Positions 49,200 to 58,343 of a DNA stretch of 64,000 bases are shown one piece after another (positions within the stretch are counted from its first letter, which is position 1; every line of letters begins with the position of its first letter). The DNA lies in contig NZ_ANHX01000002.1 in the NCBI RefSeq assembly GCF_000316035.1, forward strand, positions 1-64,000. Direction: 5' to 3'. The position numbers and the translations under genes are program-made. This stretch comes from Paenibacillus sp. PAMC 26794. Lineage in GTDB: Bacteria; Bacillota; Bacilli; Paenibacillales; Paenibacillaceae. Under the pieces are notes generated by a model that was given only the letters and a program-made list of their open reading frames with translations, was not told the origin of the DNA and ran no database searches.

Positions 49200-50374
49200 T
49201 CCTTCGCAGGAACGGGACGTTGTACAGTAGACTCGGCAGAATTCGATGAGGCCTTATTAACGGGTGGGTCCATGACCAATGGAGATGACTCAAATTCATC
49301 TTTTGGCAGGTGAATCCACTTTTGCAGGTATCCTTGTTGTAACAGTTCTTTCAGAAGGATCAGAAGCACTGGAGATAACACTACACCAGCCAGGCCAAAG
49401 ATCGAAAGGGAGATCAGCATAAACGAAAGCATCAAGTACGCCGAAGATACACCAATCGAGTTACCTGATATTTTCGGTTCCAGCAACTGTCGTGTCAGCA
49501 TTGTCACTGCCAGAATCACAATCAGGCCGATGGCCAGGCTACTATTGCCTATAATAAACAAGTAGACGATCCATGGAATGAATACAACAGGAACGCCAAG
49601 CAATGGTACCAGATCAAAGACGGCACAGACTGCTGCAATGGTAAAGGCGTTAGAGGTTCCCAAAATCACCAAACCTGCATAAATCAATACAAACGTAATG
49701 AGCATCATGATCATCTGTGCCTTCAGATATGAGCGGATCGTCTTGAACACGTGATTACGCATGAATTCAATAGCTAACTTTAATGTTTTGGGCGTTTTCG
49801 CACGGGCGAACTTGCGCCAGGATTCAATCTCGATGCTGAGAAAGAATGCGAGAATAATCGCAATTCCGAAGTTCGTAATAAACGAAGAGAATGAACTGAG
49901 GAAGCCTACAACGAATTGCGCTCCGCTAGTTACCCATTTGGATAGGAACCCGGTCAGTGTAGCAAAATAATCATTCGCTTTTTCCATAATCCCATCAGGG
50001 AGAGCATCTGACTTGTCCTGAATGAATAACACCAGGTTGGTGAATTCACGTTGTATCATTTCAATGTATACGGGGAAATTATCTTGAAGATTGGAAATTT
50101 GTGAAATGATAATCAGGCCTACCCCAAAAAAGGCAGCGACAATCAAAGCAAGAAACAACAAGACGGAGATGGCGGCTCCAAGTGTCTTGGGCAATCCTTT
50201 GCGATGTAAAAATTTGGCCAGCGGTTCAATCATCCAATAGACGATGAATGAGAGAAAAACTGGTGCAGCCACTTGGTATAATTGACTGAAACCGTACATG
50301 ATCACATACACGGTTAATACGAGCAACGCGATGTCAAAGACAGTGCGCCCGTATTTTTTGTAAAGCGGTAGCAT
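49178..50374 (-). CDS. AI-2E/PerM-family permease (YtvI-like)
   Basis: A 398-residue protein of about eight helices with the family core FDLVPLLGVPVVFIPWIVYLF and LTRQLLEPKISGNSIGVSS. It resembles sporulation membrane protein YtvI more than the permease near alaS. The hydrophilic tail after the last helix is rich in Ser, Pro and acidic residues. ATG 50374 has aaaggag eight bases upstream; ATG 50380 is too close. It converges on the penicillin-binding protein gene. The substrate is unknown. Confidence 0.85.
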   Translation of the reverse strand: MLPLYKKYGRTVFDIALLVLTVYVIMYGFSQLYQVAAPVFLSFIVYWMIEPLAKFLHRKGLPKTLGAAISVLLFLALIVAAFFGVGLIIISQISNLQDNFPVYIEMIQREFTNLVLFIQDKSDALPDGIMEKANDYFATLTGFLSKWVTSGAQFVVGFLSSFSSFITNFGIAIILAFFLSIEIESWRKFARAKTPKTLKLAIEFMRNHVFKTIRSYLKAQMIMMLITFVLIYAGLVILGTSNAFTIAAVCAVFDLVPLLGVPVVFIPWIVYLFIIGNSSLAIGLIVILAVTMLTRQLLEPKISGNSIGVSSAYLMLSFMLISLSIFGLAGVVLSPVLLILLKELLQQGYLQKWIHLPKDEFESSPLVMDPPVNKASSNSAESTVQRPVPAKDHEDSAK

Positions 50375-50548
50375 GGACATGGCTCCTTTGATGGCAATAA
50401 TTAGATTGTATTTATTGTACACGATAGCTATCTTTTTGGGAAAACAGGATTCAAGAAAAGTCTGAACTATGATAAAATTAAAGGCGGTTTATTTTAGATA
50501 GTGCCATAGTGCACCGTAATTCAGCAGGAGAAGTGGGGAGCTTGCAAC

Positions 50549-51952
50549 ATGACAACGATACTTCAGAGTATTCTACTGTGGTTATTGTATCTTTCATCTT
50601 TTTACGCCTTTATTCCAAGTTTGATCAGCAGGCTTTTCGGATTTCGTGTATTCAGACGGGGAAGAAGTGATACACAATTTGCATTAACGTTTGACGATGG
50701 GCCAGATCCACACTATACGCCGAGACTGCTCGATCTGCTCCGTCAGCATCAAGCAAAAGCCACATTTTTTGTCGTTGGAGAACATGCCGCGAGTCATCCT
50801 GAACTCATTCAGCGCATACATGACGAAGGCCATCTTATTGGCATTCATAATTATATTCACAAGACGAACTGGCTCATGCGGCCACGTACCGTTCGCGATC
50901 AGATTCAGCGAACAGGTCAGATTATTCATGAAGTAACCGGCGTCAAAACTTGTTATTATCGTCCACCTTGGGGGATTATGAATTTGTTTGATTTTTTCAG
51001 CAAGAAAGAACGAAAGATTGTACTGTGGTCTTCCATGTTTGAAGACTGGAGAAGCCGAGTAGGTGCCCAGAGATTGACCGAACGGATGCTGAAGGAACTG
51101 AGAGGCGGAGAGGTCATGCTGCTGCATGATCGAGGAACGACCCTTGGTGCTGATGCACACGCGCCGGAGCAGATGCTTCAGGCGCTGGAAGCCGTATTAC
51201 AGGAAGCTGAACGGCTAGGCCTGCAAAGCGTACGCGTCGATACGTTGATGGGAGGTATCACAGTGAGCCAATCTCAGGACAAAACGCAATTACAAACACC
51301 ATTGAAGCTATGGAAACGAATCGTTGTTGCCTTATGGCTGGGCTGGGAGAAGTTGTTCCACTGGGTATATCATCTGCGGACGGCTTCGCCAGAGGACCCA
51401 ATGCTGCACTTCAGATCACGTGTATATCACGGAGCACGAATGGAGATGAGTGAGGGCCATGTCATTCAAAACGGAGATCCGGTAATTGAACTGCATTTTG
51501 ATAATCAGAAGTTGTTTGAACTTGGAGTGACATCACGTTCCAGTATGCATTTGGCTATTCGCATGATTCGGACCATGGAACAGCAATTGCCGGATCTGGC
51601 ACGCATGGTGGATCTCGAACCTGAGTTACGCTCTGCCAAGGCGATATACGGTGTGAGCATGATTAACAGAGGCCCAGAAAAATTCGGATTTACCATACAA
51701 GACTTGCCTCCTGGACCGTTCAGTGCTGCATCCAAAGTATACTTGAAGCTGCTGTTAAGTGTAATCCACCCGGCAGGAACCAAACGTCTGAAACAGCGAA
51801 CAGAACAATTGGTACCCAAGATGATTGCCATGCCGCTGGATCTACTGTTGGAACGTTACGGTCAACATACGATGCAGGTGACAGCAACGGTAGAAGAATC
51901 CAGAGATGGTTCGCTGTTAATTGAACAAGAGATACTGCCAGAGCGGAACTAA
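50549..51952 (+). CDS. polysaccharide deacetylase fused to a YkoP-like domain
   Basis: A 467-residue two-part protein. It has an N-terminal membrane helix (about 5-25) and a NodB deacetylase domain (about 45-245) with TFDDGPDP, the metal-ligand region GIHNYIH (Asn where Ser/Thr is usual), YYRPPWG and VMLLHD. After a linker comes a domain of about 190 residues like B. subtilis YkoP (VIELHFDNQKLFELGV and later PLDLLLERYG). It should remove acetyl groups from an envelope glycan. ATG 50549 follows ggagaagtgggga at a slightly long distance. A terminator shared with ilvD follows. Confidence 0.86.
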   Translation: MTTILQSILLWLLYLSSFYAFIPSLISRLFGFRVFRRGRSDTQFALTFDDGPDPHYTPRLLDLLRQHQAKATFFVVGEHAASHPELIQRIHDEGHLIGIHNYIHKTNWLMRPRTVRDQIQRTGQIIHEVTGVKTCYYRPPWGIMNLFDFFSKKERKIVLWSSMFEDWRSRVGAQRLTERMLKELRGGEVMLLHDRGTTLGADAHAPEQMLQALEAVLQEAERLGLQSVRVDTLMGGITVSQSQDKTQLQTPLKLWKRIVVALWLGWEKLFHWVYHLRTASPEDPMLHFRSRVYHGARMEMSEGHVIQNGDPVIELHFDNQKLFELGVTSRSSMHLAIRMIRTMEQQLPDLARMVDLEPELRSAKAIYGVSMINRGPEKFGFTIQDLPPGPFSAASKVYLKLLLSVIHPAGTKRLKQRTEQLVPKMIAMPLDLLLERYGQHTMQVTATVEESRDGSLLIEQEILPERN

Positions 51953-51981
51953 ACGGACTGATCACACCAACCAGCAAAAGA

Positions 51982-52027
51982 AAAGGGTTGCCCTTCGCCA
52001 GATTTGGCAGAAGAGCAACCCTTTATT
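51982..52027. terminator. bidirectional terminator between the deacetylase gene and ilvD
   Basis: AAAGGGTTGC pairs with GCAACCCTTT, with an inner CTTCGCCA/TGGCAGAAG stem. It lies between two converging genes. Confidence 0.85.
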
Positions 52028-52068
52028 TATAAGTCTGTTTCCGTTAGGTAAGTAACGAATATCATGAA

Positions 52069-53754
52069 TTAGATACTCAGTACGCCACCGTTGCTTGCAT
52101 TCGTAACCAGTTTGGAATAACGAGCCAGGTAACCGGTTTTTACTTTCGGTTCAAAGCCTTTCCAACCTGCACGACGACGTTCGAACTCTTCGTCACTGAT
52201 TTGCAATTCGATGATACGATTGTTCAGATCCAATTCAATGATGTCCCCTTCTTCAACAAAGGCGATTGGACCGCCTTCAGCTGCTTCCGGAGAGATATGT
52301 CCGATACTGATTCCACGGGATGCGCCAGAGAAGCGTCCATCGGTGATCAGACCAACTTTGGCACCCAATCCCATACCTACGATCTGGGAAGTAGGAGCCA
52401 GCATCTCAGGCATACCTGGTCCGCCTTTTGGTCCTTCATAACGGATAACAACAACATGTCCTTCTTTTACTTTGCCGTTAGCAATACCTTCGAGCGCTTG
52501 CTCCTGGGAGTCAAAGCAGATGGCAGGACCTTTGTGGTATCCACCAACCGAAGCATCAACTGCACCAACTTTGATGATAGCGCCTTGTGGTGCAAGGTTA
52601 CCAAACAATACAGCCAGGCCGCCTTTTTCGGAATGCGGGTTATCCAGATGGTGAATGACATTTGTATCCTGGATTTCTTGTCCTTCAACGTTCTCACGGA
52701 TTGTTTTACCTGTTACTGTAATGCAGTCACCATGAATTGCGCCTGGTTTCTTGAGCAATTCGTTCAGCACTGCACTTACGCCGCCTGCATTGTGAACGTC
52801 TTCGATGTGAAGATCGGAAGCAGGTGCAAGTTTCGCCAGATGCGGAACGCGGTTAGCTACTTCATTAATACGTTCGATTGGATACTCGATACCTGCTTCA
52901 TGAGCCAGTGCCAGCGTGTGCAGTACTGTATTCGTAGATCCGCCCATCGCCATATCCAGTGCAAACGCATTATCGATCGCTTCTACAGTTACGATATCAC
53001 GTGGTTTCAAGTCCATTTTGATGAGTTCCATCAATTGGGTAGCGGATTGTTTAACAAACTCACGACGCTCAGGAGCAACGGCAAGGATGGTTCCGTTACC
53101 TGGCATAGCCAGTCCCATCGCTTCAGCCAGACAGTTCATGGAGTTTGCCGTAAACATACCGGAACATGATCCACATGTTGGACAGCCGAACTGTTCAAGT
53201 TCAAGCAAGCTCTTATCATCGATTTTACCTGCTTGGTAAGCACCAACACCTTCAAATACGGAAGTCAGGGAAAGAGCTTTACCATTGCTGTCACGACCAG
53301 CTTTCATTGGTCCACCACTTACGAACAGGGTAGGGATGTTTACGCGAAGCGCACCCATCATCATGCCTGGTGTGATTTTGTCACAGTTCGGGATACATAC
53401 CATGCCGTCGAACCAGTGTGCAGATACAACGGTTTCCACGGAATCCGCGATAATGTCACGGCTTGGCAGCGAGTAACGCATACCAATGTGTCCCATGGCA
53501 ATACCATCATCTACTCCGATGGTGTTGAATTCGAATGGAACGCCACCGGCTTCACGAATAGCATCCTTTACAATTTTACCGAATTCCTGAAGGTGGACGT
53601 GGCCGGGCACGATATCGATGTATGAGTTACATACGGCAATAAACGGCTTGCCGAAATCCTCTTCTTTAACGCCCGCTGCGCGGAGCAAACTCCGGTGTGG
53701 TGCACGGTCAAAACCTTTTTTGATCATATCGGAACGCATCTTCTTGGCTGACAT
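52069..53754 (-). CDS. ilvD: dihydroxy-acid dehydratase
   Basis: A 561-residue Fe-S dehydratase of valine, leucine and isoleucine synthesis. It has [11 protein letters not shown] (cluster Cys), [33 protein letters not shown], and the C-terminal [25 protein letters not shown]. The start is ATG 53754 with ggggggaat upstream. It stands alone here, away from other ilv genes. The 240 bases upstream hold a possible attenuator hairpin and small frame. Confidence 0.96.
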   Translation of the reverse strand: MSAKKMRSDMIKKGFDRAPHRSLLRAAGVKEEDFGKPFIAVCNSYIDIVPGHVHLQEFGKIVKDAIREAGGVPFEFNTIGVDDGIAMGHIGMRYSLPSRDIIADSVETVVSAHWFDGMVCIPNCDKITPGMMMGALRVNIPTLFVSGGPMKAGRDSNGKALSLTSVFEGVGAYQAGKIDDKSLLELEQFGCPTCGSCSGMFTANSMNCLAEAMGLAMPGNGTILAVAPERREFVKQSATQLMELIKMDLKPRDIVTVEAIDNAFALDMAMGGSTNTVLHTLALAHEAGIEYPIERINEVANRVPHLAKLAPASDLHIEDVHNAGGVSAVLNELLKKPGAIHGDCITVTGKTIRENVEGQEIQDTNVIHHLDNPHSEKGGLAVLFGNLAPQGAIIKVGAVDASVGGYHKGPAICFDSQEQALEGIANGKVKEGHVVVIRYEGPKGGPGMPEMLAPTSQIVGMGLGAKVGLITDGRFSGASRGISIGHISPEAAEGGPIAFVEEGDIIELDLNNRIIELQISDEEFERRRAGWKGFEPKVKTGYLARYSKLVTNASNGGVLSI

Positions 53755-53830
53755 GGTGTATTCCCCCCAAATATATAATATTGAGCAACATGAATGGAAA
53801 AGTAAATGGCAGTGCATCTGTCGTTTAATT

Positions 53831-53956
53831 TCATCCGTACTCTAAAAAAAGTACCGGCATGCCGGTGTCGAGCTCCCCGTAGTTTGTGAAATTCTTTGCT
53901 GCTTTAAACCCGTGAACACCCAGTTTTTCTATTGAGTCTATCACAACCGTCGTCAT
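53831..53956 (-). CDS. candidate small leader ORF upstream of ilvD (41-51 aa)
   Basis: A frame open for at least 57 codons on the minus strand ends with TGA at 53833-53831. From ATG 53956 it encodes 41 residues, starting [14 protein letters not shown] and ending [11 protein letters not shown]; a TTG at 53986 would give 51. The composition looks protein-like, but I see no good ribosome binding site for either start, and random open frames of this size do occur. The last 15 codons contain the hairpin described separately. It may be a leader peptide or an orphan small protein. Confidence 0.4.
   Translation of the reverse strand: MTTVVIDSIEKLGVHGFKAAKNFTNYGELDTGMPVLFLEYG
53844..53868 (-). terminator. 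possible attenuator or terminator upstream of ilvD
   Basis: The palindrome ACCGGCATGCCGGT (53853-53866), read on the minus strand, forms a five-base GC stem with loop CATG. It is followed after two bases by seven T (53850-53844). It lies about 90 bases before the ilvD start in the direction of transcription, so it could end the leader transcript. The stem is short. Confidence 0.4.
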
Positions 53957-54061
53957 ATTTCTACAATCAATAGAAAGAAGCCTCAAACCATTTTCATGGA
54001 ATTAGACTTCTTGATTTACGGGAAAGCTATGATCATGTTTCGATGTGGCGAGCAGAATTCA

Positions 54062-54313
54062 TTAGTTGCTTCCGCCTTTGCGTCCAATCTCACGATAGAA
54101 TTCCTTATCATGGGTTTCGGAGGTTGCTTCGCCGCCCTTGCGTCCAATCTGCTTGTAAAAGTCAGTGTCATGGGCATCTGAAGTCGCTTCTCCACCTTTT
54201 TTTCCAATCATCTGGTAGAAGCTTTGATCATGATTTTTGGAAGTGGCTTTGCCACCTAATCTGCCAGCTTCTTCACGGCTCATCTTGCGTTCTGACGTCG
54301 GTTGACGTGCCAT
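54062..54313 (-). CDS. KGG-repeat stress protein (GsiB-like)
   Basis: An 83-residue hydrophilic protein made of four 20-22 residue repeats of the type GRKGGEATSETHDKEFYREI, the KGG motif of the Bacillus general stress protein GsiB and plant Em-like proteins. It has no membrane or signal segment and no hydrophobic core, so it is probably a flexible protective protein. The start has taaggagtgat upstream. Expression under stress is known for the family; no sigma-B promoter was identified by eye. Confidence 0.88.
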   Translation of the reverse strand: MARQPTSERKMSREEAGRLGGKATSKNHDQSFYQMIGKKGGEATSDAHDTDFYKQIGRKGGEATSETHDKEFYREIGRKGGSN

Positions 54314-54437
54314 TACAAATCACTCCTTACAACGATAAGTTGTTTTTTGTAGTGCGTATCCCTAATTTACCACGTCATTTCCAGTCTGAAACAACATCAC
54401 CAGGGTAGGATCGATAGCGAAGAGATCCGCTAGAGCG

Positions 54438-55478
54438 TTATGCCGACCGTTTAAACACCTCATGCTGATTGAAAGAAAATCGGGATATATCTGGTTCAAT
54501 TAAGGGTTTGAACGTGTGACGTACAGCCGGCAGAGCCAGTGTGACTGCGAAGAGTACAGCGATGACCAGTATGACTGGAATATACGCCGAGTTTCCCATA
54601 TAACTGTAGACTCCAGACCAGATCGCGAGACGAACGAGAAAACCATGCAACAGGAATACGTAGAGTGTGCGTCGTCCAAGGTCCGTCAGTCTGGAAGTTA
54701 AGGAAGGTACCCAAGCCAAGAAAAGTGCTGCAGATGTGATCTCCAATAGGTAGACACCAAGTCGGAAGATGCCGGCATACCATTCGTGGTGACCCAGTTC
54801 GTCGTACGTCATGCTGCCGAGTAACCATCCGGTTGAAATATTCAAACCGCCATACCCGATCCATACCAACAGTGCAGCAGAGAGGATGGCTGCGGTTTTT
54901 CGCCCCCAACCGGATAATAAACGTGAACGGATGGTTGCTCCATAGTCATAACCGATGACAAAGAACGGCAGGAATACAAACGTACGGCTGAAGCTGAGCC
55001 AGAACCCGTCGATGGGCAAATACCCGGCAATTATACCGAGCCCAATCGATCCAATCAGCCGATATATCGGTTTCCAGAAAATCGTCAGACGAAGCAACAG
55101 TCGCCAACAGAAATGACTCGCGAGAAACCATAACAGCAAGTAAGGTGCAAAGAAGGATAGCCGCATATGGGGTGTGTGGAATACGGTAAAGTCCATTAAT
55201 GCGTATAAGGACTGAAACAGTACATATTGTAGTGCAATCTGCTTCAGGACATTTCGCCCAGATGCACCTTGAAGTGAGTGTGTCGCAAAATACCCGGTTA
55301 CCCATACAAAGAGTGGCATGTGAAACGTATATATCCACAGGAACAGAGCTTCTGCTCCTGCAAAGCGTGTGATGAGTGGTTCCAGTGCATTACCAGCAAG
55401 GACACAGACGATAAGCATAAAGCGCAGATTGTAAAAGAAAGATTCCTGATCATCCCGGATCAGTGTCTGTTTTTTCAT
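54438..55478 (-). CDS. acyltransferase family 3 membrane protein
   Basis: A 346-residue integral membrane protein with about ten helices. It has a basic N-terminus, FFYNLRFMLIVCVLAGNALEP in the first helix, and FHMPLFVWVTGYF in the next, the usual pattern of acyltransferase-3/OpgC-like enzymes that modify surface glycans. The family Arg-His pair is not obvious; a FHMPLF histidine is present. ATG 55478 is preceded by ataaggggg. It is divergent from the kdg genes. The substrate is unknown. Confidence 0.75.
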   Translation of the reverse strand: MKKQTLIRDDQESFFYNLRFMLIVCVLAGNALEPLITRFAGAEALFLWIYTFHMPLFVWVTGYFATHSLQGASGRNVLKQIALQYVLFQSLYALMDFTVFHTPHMRLSFFAPYLLLWFLASHFCWRLLLRLTIFWKPIYRLIGSIGLGIIAGYLPIDGFWLSFSRTFVFLPFFVIGYDYGATIRSRLLSGWGRKTAAILSAALLVWIGYGGLNISTGWLLGSMTYDELGHHEWYAGIFRLGVYLLEITSAALFLAWVPSLTSRLTDLGRRTLYVFLLHGFLVRLAIWSGVYSYMGNSAYIPVILVIAVLFAVTLALPAVRHTFKPLIEPDISRFSFNQHEVFKRSA

Positions 55479-55573
55479 GGTGTAGCCCCCTTATAGACCC
55501 TAGTTGCAAGGTCATTTGCATCTGTAATAAGGGTAATACGGATGTACATTATCTATTGTGATTTAATTCACAT

Positions 55574-55588
55574 TGGTAAGCGCTATCT
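55574..55588 (+). promoter_or_regulatory. possible catabolite (cre-like) site upstream of kdgK
   Basis: TGGTAAGCGCTATCT matches the cre consensus around the central CG with one clear mismatch in the left arm. It lies about 40 bases before the -35 box, a position that would suit regulation by CcpA or another LacI-type protein. Confidence 0.4.
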
Positions 55589-55626
55589 TTTCTCAAAGCT
55601 GTGACAACAAAATGAACGCAACGGGA

Positions 55627-55655
55627 TTGACAACGGTTGCATAGAGGATGACAAT
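55627..55655 (+). promoter_or_regulatory. kdgK promoter with embedded LacI-type operator
   Basis: TTGACA (55627-55632), 17 bases, GACAAT (55650-55655). The palindrome CAACGGTTG (55631-55639) overlaps the -35 and spacer, the layout of a LacI-family operator such as that of KdgR. No regulator gene is visible beside it. Confidence 0.6.
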
Positions 55656-55700
55656 AGTAAAAGAAGATGAGGGAATGTAAATATAAGGAGGGAAGAAATC

Positions 55701-56666
55701 ATGTCAACGAGTCCCTATCCAAGCCCGGAAATTATTACGTTTGGGGAGAGTATGGGTTTGCTGACCGCCAAGGATACAAGAGGGCTGGAATATGCAGCCA
55801 CACTGGACAAGTCTTTCGGGGGTGCTGAGAGCAATCTGGCTATTGGCGTATCCCGCCTGGGGCATACCAGTGGTTGGTTTGGACGCTTGGGCAATGATCC
55901 GATCGGCAGTATGATTCTAAAAGCCATTCGCGGTGAAGGCGTAGATGTATCCCGGGTAAGGTTAAGTGATGACGAGCCTACTGGTTTGATGATTCGTGAG
56001 AACGCTTCCGGGAAAGCCTCGGTGCATTATTATAGGAAGCTATCTGCTGCAAGTGCGATTACACCTGATGATCTGGATCCCGACTATATTGCCGGGGCGA
56101 AGATATTGCACGTTACGGGTATTACCGCAGCGATAAGCCCGTCCGGACTTGCTACGGTAGAGGCTGCCATACATATTGCCAAACAAGCAGGGGTGAAAGT
56201 AAGCTTTGATCCAAATCTGCGTCTCAAACTATGGTCTGCGGATGAGGCCCGTCCGGTTATACTGCGTTTAGCTGAACTGGCGGACTACTTTTTACCGGGT
56301 CTGGACGAGATGAAACTTCTATATAACGAAGAAAATGATCAAAAAGTACTTGAGCGTTTATCTGCCATGAATGCTGTGTGCATCGTGAAGGGTGGCCCTG
56401 ATTTGACCTACGTATTGGCGAATGGTACCCTAACGGAAGTTCCGTACTTTAAGGCGGATTATGTTCTGGATACGGTAGGAGCAGGAGATGGTTTCTGCGC
56501 GGGATTTTTATCGGGTTTGTTAAAAGGATACTCCCCGCAGGAAGCAACCCGTCTCGGCAATTTGACCGGTTCCATGGTTATACAGGCTGTTGGCGATTGG
56601 GAGGCGCTTCCGACGTGGGAGCAGGTCGAGGCCAAGCTGAACAACGTTGCCCATGTTGAGCGCTAG
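55701..56666 (+). CDS. kdgK: 2-dehydro-3-deoxygluconokinase
   Basis: A 321-residue PfkB-family sugar kinase. It has the N-terminal ITFGESMGLLT, the sugar-binding FGGAESNLAIGVSRLG, and the ATP/catalytic signature DTVGAGDGFCAGFLSGL with its catalytic Asp. It phosphorylates 2-keto-3-deoxygluconate to KDPG. RBS aaggaggg precedes ATG 55701. The aldolase follows 88 bases later, so the pathway step is supported by context. Confidence 0.9.
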   Translation: MSTSPYPSPEIITFGESMGLLTAKDTRGLEYAATLDKSFGGAESNLAIGVSRLGHTSGWFGRLGNDPIGSMILKAIRGEGVDVSRVRLSDDEPTGLMIRENASGKASVHYYRKLSAASAITPDDLDPDYIAGAKILHVTGITAAISPSGLATVEAAIHIAKQAGVKVSFDPNLRLKLWSADEARPVILRLAELADYFLPGLDEMKLLYNEENDQKVLERLSAMNAVCIVKGGPDLTYVLANGTLTEVPYFKADYVLDTVGAGDGFCAGFLSGLLKGYSPQEATRLGNLTGSMVIQAVGDWEALPTWEQVEAKLNNVAHVER

Positions 56667-56754
56667 TCGCTGCTGACATCATATATGGCTCATCTTCGTT
56701 CTGAAATGTAAGGCTTGTATACACAACCACCACATTGACAAGGGAGAGAATGAA

Positions 56755-57420
56755 ATGAAGAAGCTTCAGCTGTTGCAAAAGATTACGGACAATGGGGTTG
56801 TGGCAGTTCTGCGTGCAGATTCTGCGGATCAAGTCATTGCCATGGCCGAGCAAGCGATTGCGGGTGGCATTAAAGTTATCGAGATTACGATGACAGTACC
56901 CAGTGCACTCAAAGCCATTGAAAAATTAAGCCGTGTATACCATTGGAACACACAAGATCCAGAGAAATTCGCGATTATTGGTGCGGGAACGGTGCTCGAA
57001 CCGCAAACGGCGAGAGCGGCCATCATGTCGGGTGCCGAGTTTGTCGTTGGACCTTCCCTGAATCCGGATACCGTTCAGATCTGCAACCTGTATCGAATTC
57101 CGATTTTGCCTGGTGTAATGACGATTGCTGACGTTCAACGCGCATTGGAACTCGGCGTGGACATTGTGAAGTTGTTCCCGGGTAATCTGTACGATCCTTC
57201 GATTATCAAAACGATGAAGGGCCCTATGCCGCAGGCGAATTTTATGCCAACTGGCGGGGTATCCTTGTCTAATCTGGGGGATTGGATCAAGGGTGGAGCA
57301 GTGGCTGTAGGGATCGGTTCCGACTTGACATCGGAAGCTGTGAAGACGGGTGACCTGAGTCATGTCCGTCGCAAAGCGGAACAATATATGGATGCTTACC
57401 GCAAGGCCAAGGCTGAATAA
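56755..57420 (+). CDS. kdgA: KDPG / 4-hydroxy-2-oxoglutarate aldolase
   Basis: A 221-residue class I aldolase that splits KDPG into pyruvate and glyceraldehyde 3-phosphate. It shows VAVLRADSADQVIAMAEQAIAGGIKVIEITM (Glu of the active site), GAGTVLEP and the Schiff-base lysine in DIVKLFPGNLYDPS, then PTGGVSLSN. RBS gggagag precedes ATG 56755. It completes the short KDG route with kdgK; genes that make KDG are not in this window. Confidence 0.93.
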   Translation: MKKLQLLQKITDNGVVAVLRADSADQVIAMAEQAIAGGIKVIEITMTVPSALKAIEKLSRVYHWNTQDPEKFAIIGAGTVLEPQTARAAIMSGAEFVVGPSLNPDTVQICNLYRIPILPGVMTIADVQRALELGVDIVKLFPGNLYDPSIIKTMKGPMPQANFMPTGGVSLSNLGDWIKGGAVAVGIGSDLTSEAVKTGDLSHVRRKAEQYMDAYRKAKAE

Positions 57421-57514
57421 TATTTTTTCAATTCGTAGAAGGGGAGCCTGATAAACAAAGGCTCCCAATTCTGTGAGCCGCGGCACCTGCGGAAGTGAAG
57501 AAAGGTGATAAACG

Positions 57515-58279
57515 TTGAGAAATCGGTATAATACAGGGCGCAAGAAGAGGGGCATTGGGAAATTCCTGCTCGTACTTCTGGCGCTCATTGTCATTGGATG
57601 TGGATTTGTTGCGTGGAAATTATTCACACCATACGGTCCACAGGAAACAGCCCAAGCAGCTATGGAAACAGCCGATCAGGTGACGGTGAGTGAACAAGAG
57701 AACTGGATTGATTTTGTGCCAGACAAACCAAAGGGGAAAAGTGTACTTTTCTATCCTGGTGGACTGGTAAAACCGGAAAGTTATGCACCACTTGCGCATG
57801 AGCTGGCGGCTGCGGGTCATCACACGATTATTGCCAAGATGCCAGTTAACCTGGCAGTGCTCAAGCCAAACTTGGCAGATGAGATTCTGGCTGCATATCC
57901 GGACGAACAATTTGTTATGGGTGGACACTCTCTCGGCGGGTCCATGGCTGCACGTTATGTAGCCGCACATCCAGATGCACTTCACGGGATATTCTTCTTG
58001 GCATCTTACCCGGATGAAAAAGGAAGCGTAAAGTCACTTGGAATACCTGCATTATCCATTCTGGGTACTAAAGATGAGGTTGTGAATATGACCAAGTATC
58101 AGAGTGGACGTATGTATTTGCCCGCGGAGACGGTATATTACACCATTGAAGGTGGAAACCACGCCCAGTTTGGTGATTATGGTCATCAAAAAGGAGATGG
58201 CGAGTCAGAAGTGAGTGGAGAAGAACAGCTGAATCAGACGGTCAAGACGGTACTGGCTTGGTTAAGTACCATCAAGTAG
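57515..58279 (+). CDS. membrane-anchored alpha/beta hydrolase
   Basis: A 254-residue hydrolase. A basic N-terminus and one hydrophobic helix (about 15-35) anchor it or act as a signal; the catalytic part faces outward. The nucleophile is in GGHSLGGSMA, with an Asp in LGTKDEVV and a His in EGGNHAQFGDYGHQKGDGE, typical of the dienelactone-hydrolase-like branch. The start is TTG 57515 after aaggtgat. The substrate is unknown. Confidence 0.85.
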   Translation: MRNRYNTGRKKRGIGKFLLVLLALIVIGCGFVAWKLFTPYGPQETAQAAMETADQVTVSEQENWIDFVPDKPKGKSVLFYPGGLVKPESYAPLAHELAAAGHHTIIAKMPVNLAVLKPNLADEILAAYPDEQFVMGGHSLGGSMAARYVAAHPDALHGIFFLASYPDEKGSVKSLGIPALSILGTKDEVVNMTKYQSGRMYLPAETVYYTIEGGNHAQFGDYGHQKGDGESEVSGEEQLNQTVKTVLAWLSTIK

Positions 58280-58343
58280 ATTTTGATTATTCTGCATTAA
58301 GGGCTGTATGCATTTATAGCATAACTTGATGGAGGTGATACGG

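Larger units (their letters stand above)
55479..55700. other. divergent intergenic region acyltransferase / kdgK
   Basis: 222 bases without a gene. The right half holds the kdg promoter and the operator-like sites listed separately. The left half is AT-rich with no clear signal. Confidence 0.5.

Noticed and set aside
52201..53169. 322-codon open frame on the plus strand
   Set aside because: It lies entirely antisense to ilvD, whose motifs are unmistakable; the product is Cys/Phe-rich with no family look and no ribosome binding site.
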